Made by a program: the position numbers and the translations under genes
Part shown: positions 36,813 through 47,504 of the stretch, in pieces
Position numbering within the stretch: the first letter of the stretch is position 1
Layout of the letters: the number at the start of each line of letters is the position of its first letter
Notes under the pieces: generated by a model
The model's input: the letters and a program-made list of their open reading frames with translations, nothing else
The model's database searches: none
Told to the model about the DNA's origin: nothing
Origin: Siderastrea siderea
Lineage: Eukaryota; Cnidaria; Anthozoa; Scleractinia; Rhizangiidae
Direction of reading: 5' to 3'
Length of the DNA stretch: 64,000 nt
Assembly: GCA_964030785.1 (NCBI GenBank)
Contig: CAXIQD010000332.1
Coordinates: 47,847-111,846, forward strand

Positions 36813-39800
36813 TTGGTCGGTGTTTGCTAATACTGTTTTTTAAAGACGTGAACATTGTAGAAACATTCGTTCTATTATTCTTATAACAATGCGCTGGTAT
36901 AAGATCGATTGGTGGAATCTATTTCATGCTTTCTCGACCGCAAATATTCGCAAGTTCTCTACTTGAAGTCTTTTGTTGCAAAAAGGACAGCCTTGCTTTT
37001 TATTTCTTCCCTCTCTTCTGTCTTTCCCATTTTGTTTCCTGGGTTCAAATAGATAATAGCTTAACTACTTATAAGTGTTTAAGTCGTGGTTTAAATTTCA
37101 AAACCTGTCGCATGGAATACCTCCTTACTTGAAGGTGCTTTTATTCTCTGGAACGTGCTCATAAAAGCAATTCTTAAGCTCGGCATTGCCAGGGCAAGGT
37201 GTTACCGAGATATATTTTACCTCATTTCAAAAAAATAACGTATGTCTCGAACGTTTGCAACATATAATTTGACAATGGAATTTTCTAAAAGGGTGTTAAT
37301 TCCCTTATTATCGGCGTGTTTACAGAGGTTGATAAGATCACAATGTATTTGCCACTGCTGTTAAGAGCGTGTGTTGATAAGAAATCACTTAAAATGTAAA
37401 AAAAAGAAAACAAAGGTTTGAAATTCGTCACGGTTGTCTCCGATAATTTAATTGAATGTCTTTGAATTTGAAACTCTCGGACGTCGCACGACTGGCAGGA
37501 AACAAAGCGCCCTCAATATTACACAGAATACAGTTGAGGACTTTCACCCGATGAGTAGTCAATCTTTGGTGGCCTCCGAGGGAGGTAGACAGGTGTTACC
37601 TATGAAGGAGTCTTGTTAGGCCCTCATTCGATACCCTGTGATAAGTGCCAGGGTGTTTTTTCTTATCGAAAAGTAATCGCTCGAACACAAACATTGTTTT
37701 AACATAGTTAGGGCTGTTTCTTGTCGGTTTTTCGAGGGAAAAGGAAGTAGCAAAAAAACGTAGGTTATTGTGGCTTCTGAAATTTGGTGGTGTGTGGAAA
37801 TTATCAAAGTTATAGGTGACTGGCTTTTTTTGGTGCTCGCGTAAACAGATGGACGTTTCCGCGTGACACTTAAGGCGCCCGCATTCCGGGACTTATTCTG
37901 GTGTCAGTAGAGCGGTGTGTTCATTTGTTGCCTTCACCTCAACGGAATATGAGCGCATCTCTTTCAGTCCTTAAGCTCAGTCCTGCTGCACAGTTTCAAG
38001 ACCGAAAAGTAAGTAGCGTTTATTGCAGGGATAGTCGAGTCTTCCGTTGACGTGGCCGGTTGAAGTAGACTATTTCTCTCAGTGTACAGTACTGTTCGCG
38101 CACTCCCAGAAAATGTTGGGGCGTCAATATGGGGCAAGGGTTCCCTTCGTCTTAACCCCATGGGCTATCAATGGTCTCCCTGTCTATGAAATTACTTTTC
38201 TGCTCAGCCCGAGAAGCGGTTGTCGGTCAGCACTAGACCAACAGGTCTTAAACAATTAACTGCGTGTCAGAGAGCGCAGGGCTGGGGTGGAAATTCAACC
38301 TCCATGTTAAAACGTTCTTTATTTTTCTCGCCAGACTGTTGCGTTGTACTCGACGACATAAGAACTCCAGAAAGGGAGCCATTTGTCATGGAACCGTCCA
38401 GTTCTTCGGCAAGGCATTGCATCCATCCGGTAAGCATTTAATAACGTGCGCCCTTGTCGATATGAAATGGTAATTGCGTACAGCAATTAAATTCTCGGTG
38501 CGCCAATTCAGAAAGACACGTTCCTTTTCGATTTGACAGGCGATGAAATATTTTACCCTGGGCGAACTGACGCTGATAAGCAAATAGCTGTTCCGTGTTC
38601 TATAGGACATTAACGCTTCATGACATGAACGATTTAACAACTCGCGGTAATCTCTAAAAGCGTTGTTATCCGCGTCCTCAGTGAAGTTGATCGTTAATTA
38701 TCAAAACGTTAATTTCTATCTCTTTGGCCCCAAATTCTGAGCGTCGTCTTTAAACAACAGCTTTCTCTGTTTGACATTTGGCATTGTTTTTATACCCTGT
38801 GTATGATACCTCAATTTTGGGAGCCATTACTGCCATTAGGAGGTAATTGAGTGTTGATATGACATATTTTGTTTTGAATGAAATCTGAAATCAATGGTAA
38901 TGGCGTGAAAGCGGATCAAGTGGCTACGTATCCATCGCTTATTGCGCTTGAACTTTGTAAGGCTTGATTAGATACATCTATGAAGTAGAAACTCCATTGG
39001 GCTGAAAAGTGAAACCAATCTTTAAAGAGGGTAAGTGGTTGTGTATTTCAATGCGCGTCTCGCTTCAAGATAATGCGTGTATAGAAGGTCCTGCGGCTTT
39101 CTTAGTTGTAGAAGAATATTTGGAAATTTTTCTATTTCTGAAAAGACTCCCTCTAGGCTCAGTAACACAACGCTACTTTTCTCTGTCTGAATAGGGTCAT
39201 CTTCTTTTTTCGCAGGCATCGCCTTTTTCCGAGCAAGCTGCCAGCATTTCAGCTCACGGATATGGAGTCGGTAACAATTCGGTAAGTTACAATTCACTGA
39301 ATGCATTATTGTTTGAGTAAAGTCGAATCCTGATTCCAGCTGAAAGATGTTGAAGATATCTGCTCTAAAATTTGACGACAGAAGAGGCAAATTGTTTTTG
39401 TTTTGTTTTGTTGTTTTTTTTGATGGCCGTGTCTTTCTTTTGCTTTGCAGATGTCCCCTCTTTCCGAATATGCGGCCAGTAGTTCGTGTTACACATATGC
39501 TGTCGGACATTCCACCACCAATCCGGTGAGTGACAGTCCACTTAATACGATATTGCTTGAGCAAACAAAAGGAAAACCTGATGTTTAAGTGATTAACTAG
39601 TTAACCACTGAAAAAGATAAGGCTTCCGGGCTTTTGTGCTTACCCCATTTTGACAACAGTCAGGCGCAAGTGATTTAAACAATGCAAACGTCGGGGTTTC
39701 TTTTTAAAGCAATCGCTGACAGAGCTTTATCCAGAAACCCTAATTTTCTTCAGTGAAAATTTCTTAGGGTTTCCTTTTAAGGCAATCACTAATTAGAGCC

Positions 39801-40179
39801 TTAATCCAGAAACTTTTAGTTTATTCAGTTAAAAAAAAGACTCCAGAAACCTTTATTTTGTTCAGTGACAAAATATATTTTCTTTTTCACAGGCGTCGCC
39901 TCTTTCCCAGCAGGCTGCAAGCATTTCGCCTCACAGATATGGAATCGAGAATTCAGCTACCAATTCGGTAAGTGACAATTCACTGAATACCTGATGTTTA
40001 AGTGATTAACTAGTTAACCACTGAAAAAGTTAAGGCTTCCGGGCCTTTGTGCTGACCTCGTTTTCACAACAGTCAGGCACAAGTGATTCAGACGATGGAA
40101 ACGTTGGGGTTTCTTTTTAAAGCGGTCACTGTCTAGAGCTTTAGGTCAAAAACCTTTATTTTCTTTCGCATCAGGGCAG
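36813..40179 (+). repeat. Long direct duplication, copy 2
   Basis: Same sequence as 1-3367. It begins 120 bases after the satellite's inverted end and stops in the same intron as copy 1. Confidence 0.93.
38388..39967 (+). CDS. Micro-exon gene fragment, copy 2
   Basis: Identical to the copy in the first 3.4 kb: exons 38388-38429, 39216-39281, 39451-39525 and 39893-39967, all phase 0, with a possible upstream exon at 37949-38008. The gene family is not recognised. The downstream part is again missing, because the duplication ends in the intron after the last exon. Confidence 0.45.
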
Positions 40180-40351
40180 AATGTAGAAAATTCCTAAAAC
40201 AATCTCGATGATACGATGAAGTGAACTGCTTTACTAGTCTCTGCTAACAAAAGCGTTTCACACTAACACTCAAACTTTTAAAAGGCCTCACTTAAATAGG
40301 CTCAAAAAATATATTTTCACAAACTGCGTACCCCAGGTGAAGGAAGGTCAA
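40180..40351 (-). repeat. 172-base segment, inverted copy of 3368-3539
   Basis: It begins AATGTAGAAAATTCCTAAAA, the exact complement of the end of 3368-3539, and finishes AGGAAGGTCAA, the complement of its start. Confidence 0.9.
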
Positions 40352-40800
40352 CAACAACATTTACAAAGAAGTGATCAACATGAACTTATCACCAGCCTAT
40401 TGCGATTTTCATAGAGGTATACATGCATGTATTATTTGCGTGTTTCCTATCCTATCTCTGGTTCGGCTCACGTGATTTCTTTAACAGTTAGGAAGAAGTG
40501 AACTCATAACTGGCGTATTGCGAGTTTTAATTCCGAGTCACGTTTAAATAACGAGGTATTCATGCATGTATCAGTTGCTTGTTTCCTTCCTCATGTTTAT
40601 TAGCGTTCCCTGGTTCGGCTTCCACGTTTTATTTAACAATTACAAAGGAGTGAACTCACTGTTCATCTTGTGATTATTATGTCAAGTTTTCTTGTAACTT
40701 GCTCGCTGACCTCGAGGAAGGTACAAGCGCAAGGCGGGCGTAACGGTTTTGCCGCCACAAAAAACACAGAACAGCCAATCATGACAGCGAGATTTCGAAC
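40352..40800. other. Degenerate tandem repeat next to the gap
   Basis: Two to three diverged units of about 130-150 bases share GAAGTGA(T/A)C, TATTGCGA, GGTAT(A/T)CATGCATGTAT and GGTTCGGCT words. No gene is seen. Confidence 0.55.
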
Positions 40801-41000
40801 NNNNNNNNNNNNNNNNNNNNNNNNNNNNNNNNNNNNNNNNNNNNNNNNNNNNNNNNNNNNNNNNNNNNNNNNNNNNNNNNNNNNNNNNNNNNNNNNNNNN
40901 NNNNNNNNNNNNNNNNNNNNNNNNNNNNNNNNNNNNNNNNNNNNNNNNNNNNNNNNNNNNNNNNNNNNNNNNNNNNNNNNNNNNNNNNNNNNNNNNNNNN
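40801..41000. other. Assembly gap (200 N)
   Basis: Exactly 200 N; the true length and content are unknown. Apparent frames across it are meaningless. Confidence 1.
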
Positions 41001-43156
41001 GGACATTCAACATGTAGCCTATATTTTCCCTTGCTTACGCTTGAAGAACAAGGAAGGTTCATGTTATCATTATTTCGTCGTGTTTTATAGACACGCTTTA
41101 ACTGTCGAACAAAAGTTCTCTTTCATGTTCATGCTTTATAGTCAAAATACTCAGCACGTTCTGCTCAATATTTAGGAATGATTTTCATTAATCGGGAAAT
41201 GATTACATTAGTGGAATCAAAATGCCATTTTTAAATTGAAGATTGAAATCTTCCAACGGTAGACTTATTCGAAGGAACGAATGTTGATTGGGTTGTTACT
41301 TACATAAGCCAAAGGTTCACACGCGAAATACGAAACCGTTGGCGGCTGTTGGTTTCAGTCGGTTTGACATTACGGGGAATTTTTCTCAATTTTCAGAAAC
41401 TTTTCTTGTGCATTTACACCACACTTATTTTTTTGCAATTATTCTTCACAGTTTTATCACAGCAGACTATTTTTTCACGGATAAAAGTACTTGCGATTAA
41501 TATTTTGTTTAGCGAACACAGATCAGGTCAGACACGTCTGGCCGCCAACAGTCTGCTACTTGCATGTGAACATTCGCCTGATGTCAATAATAAACCAATC
41601 AGTATTCCTTATTTGGAACAAGGCTACCGTTTGAACATTACAATATTCAATTTGCAAGTGCAATTTTGATTCCAGTAATGCAATCCGTTCCCGATTAATG
41701 AAAGTCATTCCCAAATAATAAGCGAAACGCGCTAAGTATTTCGACTATAAGAACGAGGAAGGTTCATGTTATTGTCATTTTGTCGTGTATTTTAGCGACG
41801 TTTGATATCGAATGAACATTGTCCTTTGTGAAGCCTATATTTTCCCTTGTTTCGCGTTTGAAAGAGCAAAGGAAGTTCATGCTGTGTTGTTGTTTCACTC
41901 GACCTGACCTCTGTTGAGTCGGGTGGACTCTTTACTGAGTCGAATTGAGTCGATTTGAGTCGGTGGCCCCTGCTTTGGGGGTTTTTCATAGTGTAACTCC
42001 TGGCTAGTTGCCACCTTACTTCCGGTTTTATTCTGTACATACGAACTGACTTCCAGTGAGTCCATCCGTCGATTGGCCTTAATCCAATCGACTCAGTTTG
42101 GGTGTATTGGACATGGATGCTCAGGGTAAGATAGCGAGTCGGGGTAATTACCCAGGGAAGCAACTTGGGTAGCAGGTCAGCGTAACTAAGGGTGACTTGG
42201 GGTAACGACTAGTGGGTAGCAGCTCGAGGTAACCACTTGGGTTAGGGTTACGGTTACGGTTGGAGTTAAGGTCTAAGATTTTTGGCCAGCACCGCCCTCC
42301 TATATACCCCCACTGAACCCAACTGATAATAGGGCCCTTAGGCAATCACAACAGCAAGTGCTGGGAAGTTTTTTTTGATCAAGCAATTCAAATGCAGCGT
42401 TGCATGGTAAAGCGATTACTTCAGAATAAAGCATTTAGAATTCGCCATTATTAGTCATTGTTTTCCAGTAAATAGGAAATAAATGTAAGAAAGTGTATGT
42501 TGCAGTGCAAAAGTGTTGTTTTCATAATTCAACTTTTAAGCCGTCGTGCTTGCTTGAGGACCTTAGAAAAGCTATGACTTACAGTTAGTCGTCCTCTTTT
42601 TGAAACGTTTATCCTTCACCAGCTTCTTCTTTGGTCTTCATCCTTCACTCGTTCTCCGTCGTTCCTGTTTCTTAGAAGGCTTGTCCTTTCTTCTTTTCAG
42701 CGATAACGTCCATATACTCCAATTAAAATCTTCTACCCCCACCCATTCCGCGGCGCTGGATTCCCAACCCTACGGAAAGTAAGAAGTCATAAACTTACAG
42801 TTAGACGTCCTCTTCCTTATAACTGTCCGTCGTCAAAGCTTTCCTCTCAATTGCACTTTAATTCTTCTTGGTTCTTTTCCTGTGCTTTGATCCTTGCTTT
42901 GTCACCTCTTGCGTGCAGAGTCAACATCCTACAAATGTTAAATGTCTGCAATTCAACTTGTGGTTTACGTCCTTAAACATTTCAAAAATTGTCTGATTGG
43001 TTGTAATAAGGGTAGGATTAGGGTAAAATATATTAAAACTCCACACCCCAATGTAACAATCTACCAAAAGTACGGCCCTACCACCAAATCTTTGGAAACT
43101 ACGCGCCCTAACGCATCAATTAATAAATCAATCTGTAGAACCTCCGCATACTAACG
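41001..43156. other. Non-coding region with decayed inverted repeat
   Basis: Stretches near 41135-41290 and 41610-41745 are imperfect inverted copies (CAATATTTAGGAATGATTTT against AAAGTCATTCCCAAATAA), a foldback element of about 600 bases. GCCTATATTTTCCCTTG occurs at both 41017 and 41836 in direct orientation. 41920-41965 repeats GAGTCG-A/G-WTT words. 42550-42600 and 42780-42830 share CTTACAGTTAG-CGTCCTCTT. No gene is supported. Confidence 0.5.
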
Positions 43157-43818
43157 GGGCCCTCTCAACCCCTCTTTCTGCAGGATTTCTCTGACTTCAT
43201 CAATCTTCACATTTTTCGCAGATTTTACAATATTCGCAATTTTCGCAGTTTTCGCAAAAATTGCAGTTCTCTTCGGGGCACTCTCAACCCCTTCTTATAC
43301 AGGTTTTCTCTAACTTGACGAATTTTCCAATTTTTCGCAGATTTTACAATATTTACAATTTTCGCGGTTTTCGCAAAAATCACAGTTCTCGTCGGGCCCA
43401 TCTCAATTTCTTCTTGTACAGGTTTTCTCTGACTCGACAAATTTCCAATTTTTTGCAGATTTTACAATTTTCGCAGTTTTCGCAAAAATCGCAGTTCTTG
43501 TTGGGGCCTTCTCAACCCTTTTCTTCTAAAGGTTTTCACTGACTCAACGAATTTTCCAATTTTTTACAGATTTTACAACATTCACAATTTTCGCAGTTTT
43601 CGCAAAAATTCGCAGTTCTCGATGGGGCCCTTTCAGCCCGTTCTTCTACAGGTTTTCATTGACTCCACGATTTTTCCAATTTTTTGCAGATTTAACAATA
43701 TTCGCAGTTTTCGCAAAAATCGCAGCTCTTGTCGGGACCCTGTCAACTTCCTCTTCTACTGGTTTTCAATGACTCGACGAATTTTCCAATTTTTCGCAAA
43801 TTTTGGAATTTTTGCAGC
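43157..43818. repeat. Minisatellite, six units of about 110-120 bases
   Basis: Each unit runs from GGGGCCC-TCTCAACC through TTCTCTGACT-GACGAATTTTCC to TTTTCGCAGTTTTCGCAAAA and GCAGTTCT. Units are about 80-90 percent alike with small indels. Internally, TTTTCGCA is itself a short subrepeat. Confidence 0.88.
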
Positions 43819-44213
43819 TGCGTGCAAACCTGGACATATCTCATTTGGCTCTTGTGAAATTGTCACAAATCAGATCCAGGAGATATTTGGTAAAGAGTTG
43901 AAGTTAAAGAATTTCTTTCCATTGAATAGTTTTGGTTCTGGCTATATGATCCAATAAAAGAGAATGTTCTAAAAATTTTGACTAAAATGGGGCCATTTTG
44001 ACTACTACGCGTAACATTTTGATTCTAACCATTCACACCTTAGGATTCCTCTGTTTCGATGAAAAGTACCTACCTGGTTATTGGTATAAGAGTAACCAGT
44101 AACTTAAAAATTATAGCAAATAATCGAGAAATAATAACGTTAGAGAGAGTCATAGCAGGATGTACCATTTTGCATCCACTCAGAAGCAGCCTGAACAACA
44201 ATTTAAAAGTGTT

Positions 44214-44618
44214 TTAAGGACGGTGCCTCCTTTTGTTACTGCGCATACGTTCTGCGCATCTCGGTATATTCAAGTTTCTTAAGGAATTTGCCCACTAATA
44301 CAACAACATTTTTGCGCGGCTTATGACTATGTGGAAAAAGCAGTTTCTAGCAAGGGCTATCAGAGTCCAGAAAGAAAATTGGGTTAACCATGCATTTTTC
44401 AGAGATAATTGAGCTTAAATTTGGAAAGAAATTGCCATACCTTCTTTGTTTTTTAGCGCTTTTTTAGAATTATGGTTACTTACTTATCTCTAAAAACTGC
44501 GTGGTTACCCACATTTTTCTTTTTTGATTCCAATAACCCTTGCTAAGATCTACCTTTCCCCCATAGTCTTTACCTTTGCAAAAAAAAATACATCTGTATT
44601 AGGAGGCACCCTCCTTAA
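44214..44618. mobile_element. MITE with TTAAGGACGGTGCCTCC ends
   Basis: The inverted ends TTAAGGACGGTGCCTCC and GGAGGCACCCTCCTTAA include TTAA on both sides. An internal pair (AAAATTGGGTTAACCATGCA against the ACTGCGTGGTTACCCACATT stretch) extends the fold. Confidence 0.8.
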
Positions 44619-44891
44619 TGTAAGTTCCGTTTGTTATGGAAAGGAAGGCAAACGACTTTTAAAATTCTCAAAGGTTCAGCTTTTTAACTAGGGTAATTCT
44701 TACAAATTGGGAAAACCCGCTTCTAAACTACGACCAAATTTACAGGGTTAGACAGCGTTTTTATAACACGAAAGTTCTTCGCGCCGTGCGCTTGATCGAA
44801 ATACAGATTCTGAAGCGTGCCTTGGCACAAACAGCTCGTGCACAAAATGCTCCCGGGTTGTACATAAAGTGTGCGTTACAATTTTTCCTGT

Positions 44892-44968
44892 GTGCCTAAG
44901 TTGTGCCTAAACTGTGCCTAAATTGTGCCTAAAATATGCCTGAGTTGTGCCTAAACTGTGCCTTCGCT
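44892..44968. repeat. 11-base tandem repeat, seven units
   Basis: Units vary around GTGCCTAAATT. Further TGCCT/TGCGT words continue to about 45010. Confidence 0.9.
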
Positions 44969-45461
44969 CTGCGCGAAAACGGTGCCTAGCTTTCCGCCAA
45001 AATCGTGCGTAATCGCACGCCAATGTTGTACGTTAGGACACCAGAATTATTTTAAAGTTATCTGTGCGAGGTCTGTACACTTTTCCTTATTCGATGGCAC
45101 GAATTTTAAACACTATCCTATTAATTTTTTTCTTTGAACAGTTTCTGATGCATTAAAATTATTTTGTAGCAAAACAAAAAGACTCACGAGATAAATTGTC
45201 ATACCCGGGTCGTTAGATGTCTTAGATATGTCGATGTTCTAAAAAATAAGTTCCCTTCTGGACCTGATGCATGGTAGTCATCTTCCCAGGTACATGTACA
45301 ATTACATTATCGTCGATAAGACGTGAAATTTTAGGATAACCTCGAATTTGCCGTCATTAATAAGACGTTCCGTGCGCATTTCAAATATTATAATTTTGTA
45401 CAGTACTCTACAGTGTTTACAATTGCACGCCCGTACGCGGCGGCCTTTTAGTGAGAAGGTA

Positions 45462-46855
45462 CCCATCTAAAAACACCAAAAGAACGCATAACCCATGGAT
45501 TCCTAGAGGTTTGAAGAAATCATCTAAAACGAAAAAAATTCTTTACAAAAACTTTATAAAAAATCCAAGTGAAAAAAATGAACTAAAGTACAAACCTTAA
45601 AGCAATAAATTAAATCATCTGATAAGAATAGCTAAAAGAGCTCTTACAGTAAAAAACTAGATCAAAGTAAAAACGACAAAATCAACATGGAATACTATCA
45701 ATGAATTACTTGGTAAAAAGAAATCTCATACCGATCTACCGAGATCTTTTTTAAATGATGACAATGAAGAAGTCAGTGATCCAAAATTAATTGCAAATGA
45801 TTTCAATGATTTTTTTGTTAATGTTGGACCAAATCTTGCTAAGAAATTTAATTGTAATAATGATGAATTCTATAAATTTCTAAAAGGAAGCTATAATGAC
45901 TCTATGTTATTATATGATACGACCTGCGACGAGGTAAATAAAGTAATAGGCAAAATGGTATGCAAGTCTAGTTGCGGCGTTGACGAAATTAATAGCAAAG
46001 TTATGAAATATGTGGCCCAATATATATCAATGCCATTGTCGCATATTTTTAATTTACCATTTGAAACTAGCAAAATCCCAGATGATTTGAAAGTAGCATT
46101 AGTAACACCTGTACACGAATCATCTGAACAAAATGTTTATTCAAATTATAGACCAATTTCTGTCCTTCCGTGCTTTCTAAAATCCTTGAAAAGTTAATGC
46201 ATGAAAGATTAATTGGTTATATCCGTAAAAATAAAATATTAACTGATTGCCACCATGGATTTCAAGATAACAGCTCAACTACATATGCCATAATAGAACT
46301 TGTTGATAAAATAACAAAAGCCATTGAAAACAACGAATTCACAGTCGCGATATTTATTGACTTATCAAAGGCATTTGACACTGTAAATCACTATATTCTT
46401 CTAGAGAAACTTTATTTTTATGGTATACGTGGCAACTGTAATGCATGGATAAAGGATTACCTTTCTAACAGAAAACAAATTGTCAAATATAATCAGACAA
46501 GATCATCTGAACAAGCTGTTACTTGTGGAGTTCCACAGGGATCTATTCTTGGTCCGTTACTATTTTTAATCTACATAAATGACCTAAACAACTCAACAGA
46601 TAACTTGTCTACTATTTTGTTTGCAGATGACACTAATCTCTTTTGCTCAGGAAAAAATATACAAGAACTTGAATCTACAGTAAATGCGGAGTTAGCTCGA
46701 GTCCAGGAATGGTTAACACTGAATCAACTGACTCTGAATTTAATAAAATCAAATTTTATTTATTTTTAGATCACACAAAAAACAGTTGATTAGACAAATG
46801 AATCTTAGATTAAGCGCAAATGAATTGCAGAGAGTTGAAGAAAGCAAATTTCTAG
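45462..46855 (+). pseudogene. LINE fragment, reverse transcriptase part
   Basis: It is related to the LINE at 25001: the linker region begins at about 45470 (FIKNPSEKNE matches FIKNPNEKNE), followed by RT motifs YRPISVLPCF, FIDLSKAFDTV, GVPQGSILGPLLF and FADDTNLF. Frameshifts occur at about 45600, 46175 and 46770. Homology stops abruptly at 46855, exactly where the Polinton terminal hairpin begins, so the 3' part of this LINE was probably displaced by that insertion. Confidence 0.85.
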
Positions 46856-46928
46856 AGTAGTTATGTAGTTGGGGGTACCAGAGCATTTTTGTTAAAAATT
46901 CTCTGTTACCTTCCAACTACATACTACT
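46856..46928. repeat. Terminal palindrome at the Polinton end
   Basis: Arms of about 28 bases, 46856-46883 (AGTAGTTATGTAGTTGGGGG onward) and 46901-46928, pair imperfectly around a 17-base loop. The outer AGT start fits Polinton termini. The other end of the element is not in the window, so identity as a TIR is inference. Confidence 0.6.
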
Positions 46929-47504
46929 TTCCATCTGATGGTTTTTATTTTATGAAAATCTATATTTTTTTTGATTATATGCGTTTGCGCTCAGATGGGA
47001 TACAAATGCATTTTCCATTGCGTGACTTTATCCCAAATACAGGAAGTCTTAAAATTCTCGGAAAAACAGGAAGTCATACTATAGGGACTTTCCCGAGGAA
47101 ATGAGTCATCAGATTGCTATTGTTTTCGAGGTCATGAGGTGGTCGTACGATCTCTCTCAACCAATTGAAAACGTACCCATAAATTATTTTTCTGATAAAA
47201 AAATCAGAAGTTTATTCATTTTGATAGAAATATCAGGGCCTTCTGCCTCTTAGTTGTTAACCATTCCTCTTAGTATTGATGAAACCACTAAACGCCACAG
47301 CTGTGGTGTGACGTCATGTTGTAAGTACATAATAAATATCTCATTTAATAATATAGAATGAATTGTAATAAGGAATTGCATTATGAAGGATCATCAGGAA
47401 AGAATTATATGTATCTTCTCCAAACTGATGGATACCAATATATGAAAAGGTAAAGAATGATGAGTTTAATGAAAGAATGATAAGTTTTTAGTTTTGAATT
47501 TTAT
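46929..47504. other. Subterminal non-coding part of the Polinton
   Basis: AT-rich, no gene. It is the interval between the presumed end and the polymerase 3' end. Confidence 0.5.

Larger units (their letters stand above)
43819..45461. other. Non-coding region with MITE and short tandem repeat
   Basis: Apart from the TTAA-type MITE at 44214-44618 and the 11-base repeat at 44892-44968, I see nothing that looks like a gene. Confidence 0.5.

Noticed and set aside
40663..41062. Long frames across 40801-41000
   Set aside because: They are made of N and only reflect the assembly gap.
42236..42262. Interstitial telomere repeat
   Set aside because: GGGTTAGGGTTACGGTTACGG is too short and imperfect to be a telomeric array.
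43261..43957. 93- and 111-codon frames
   Set aside because: They are translations of the minisatellite units.
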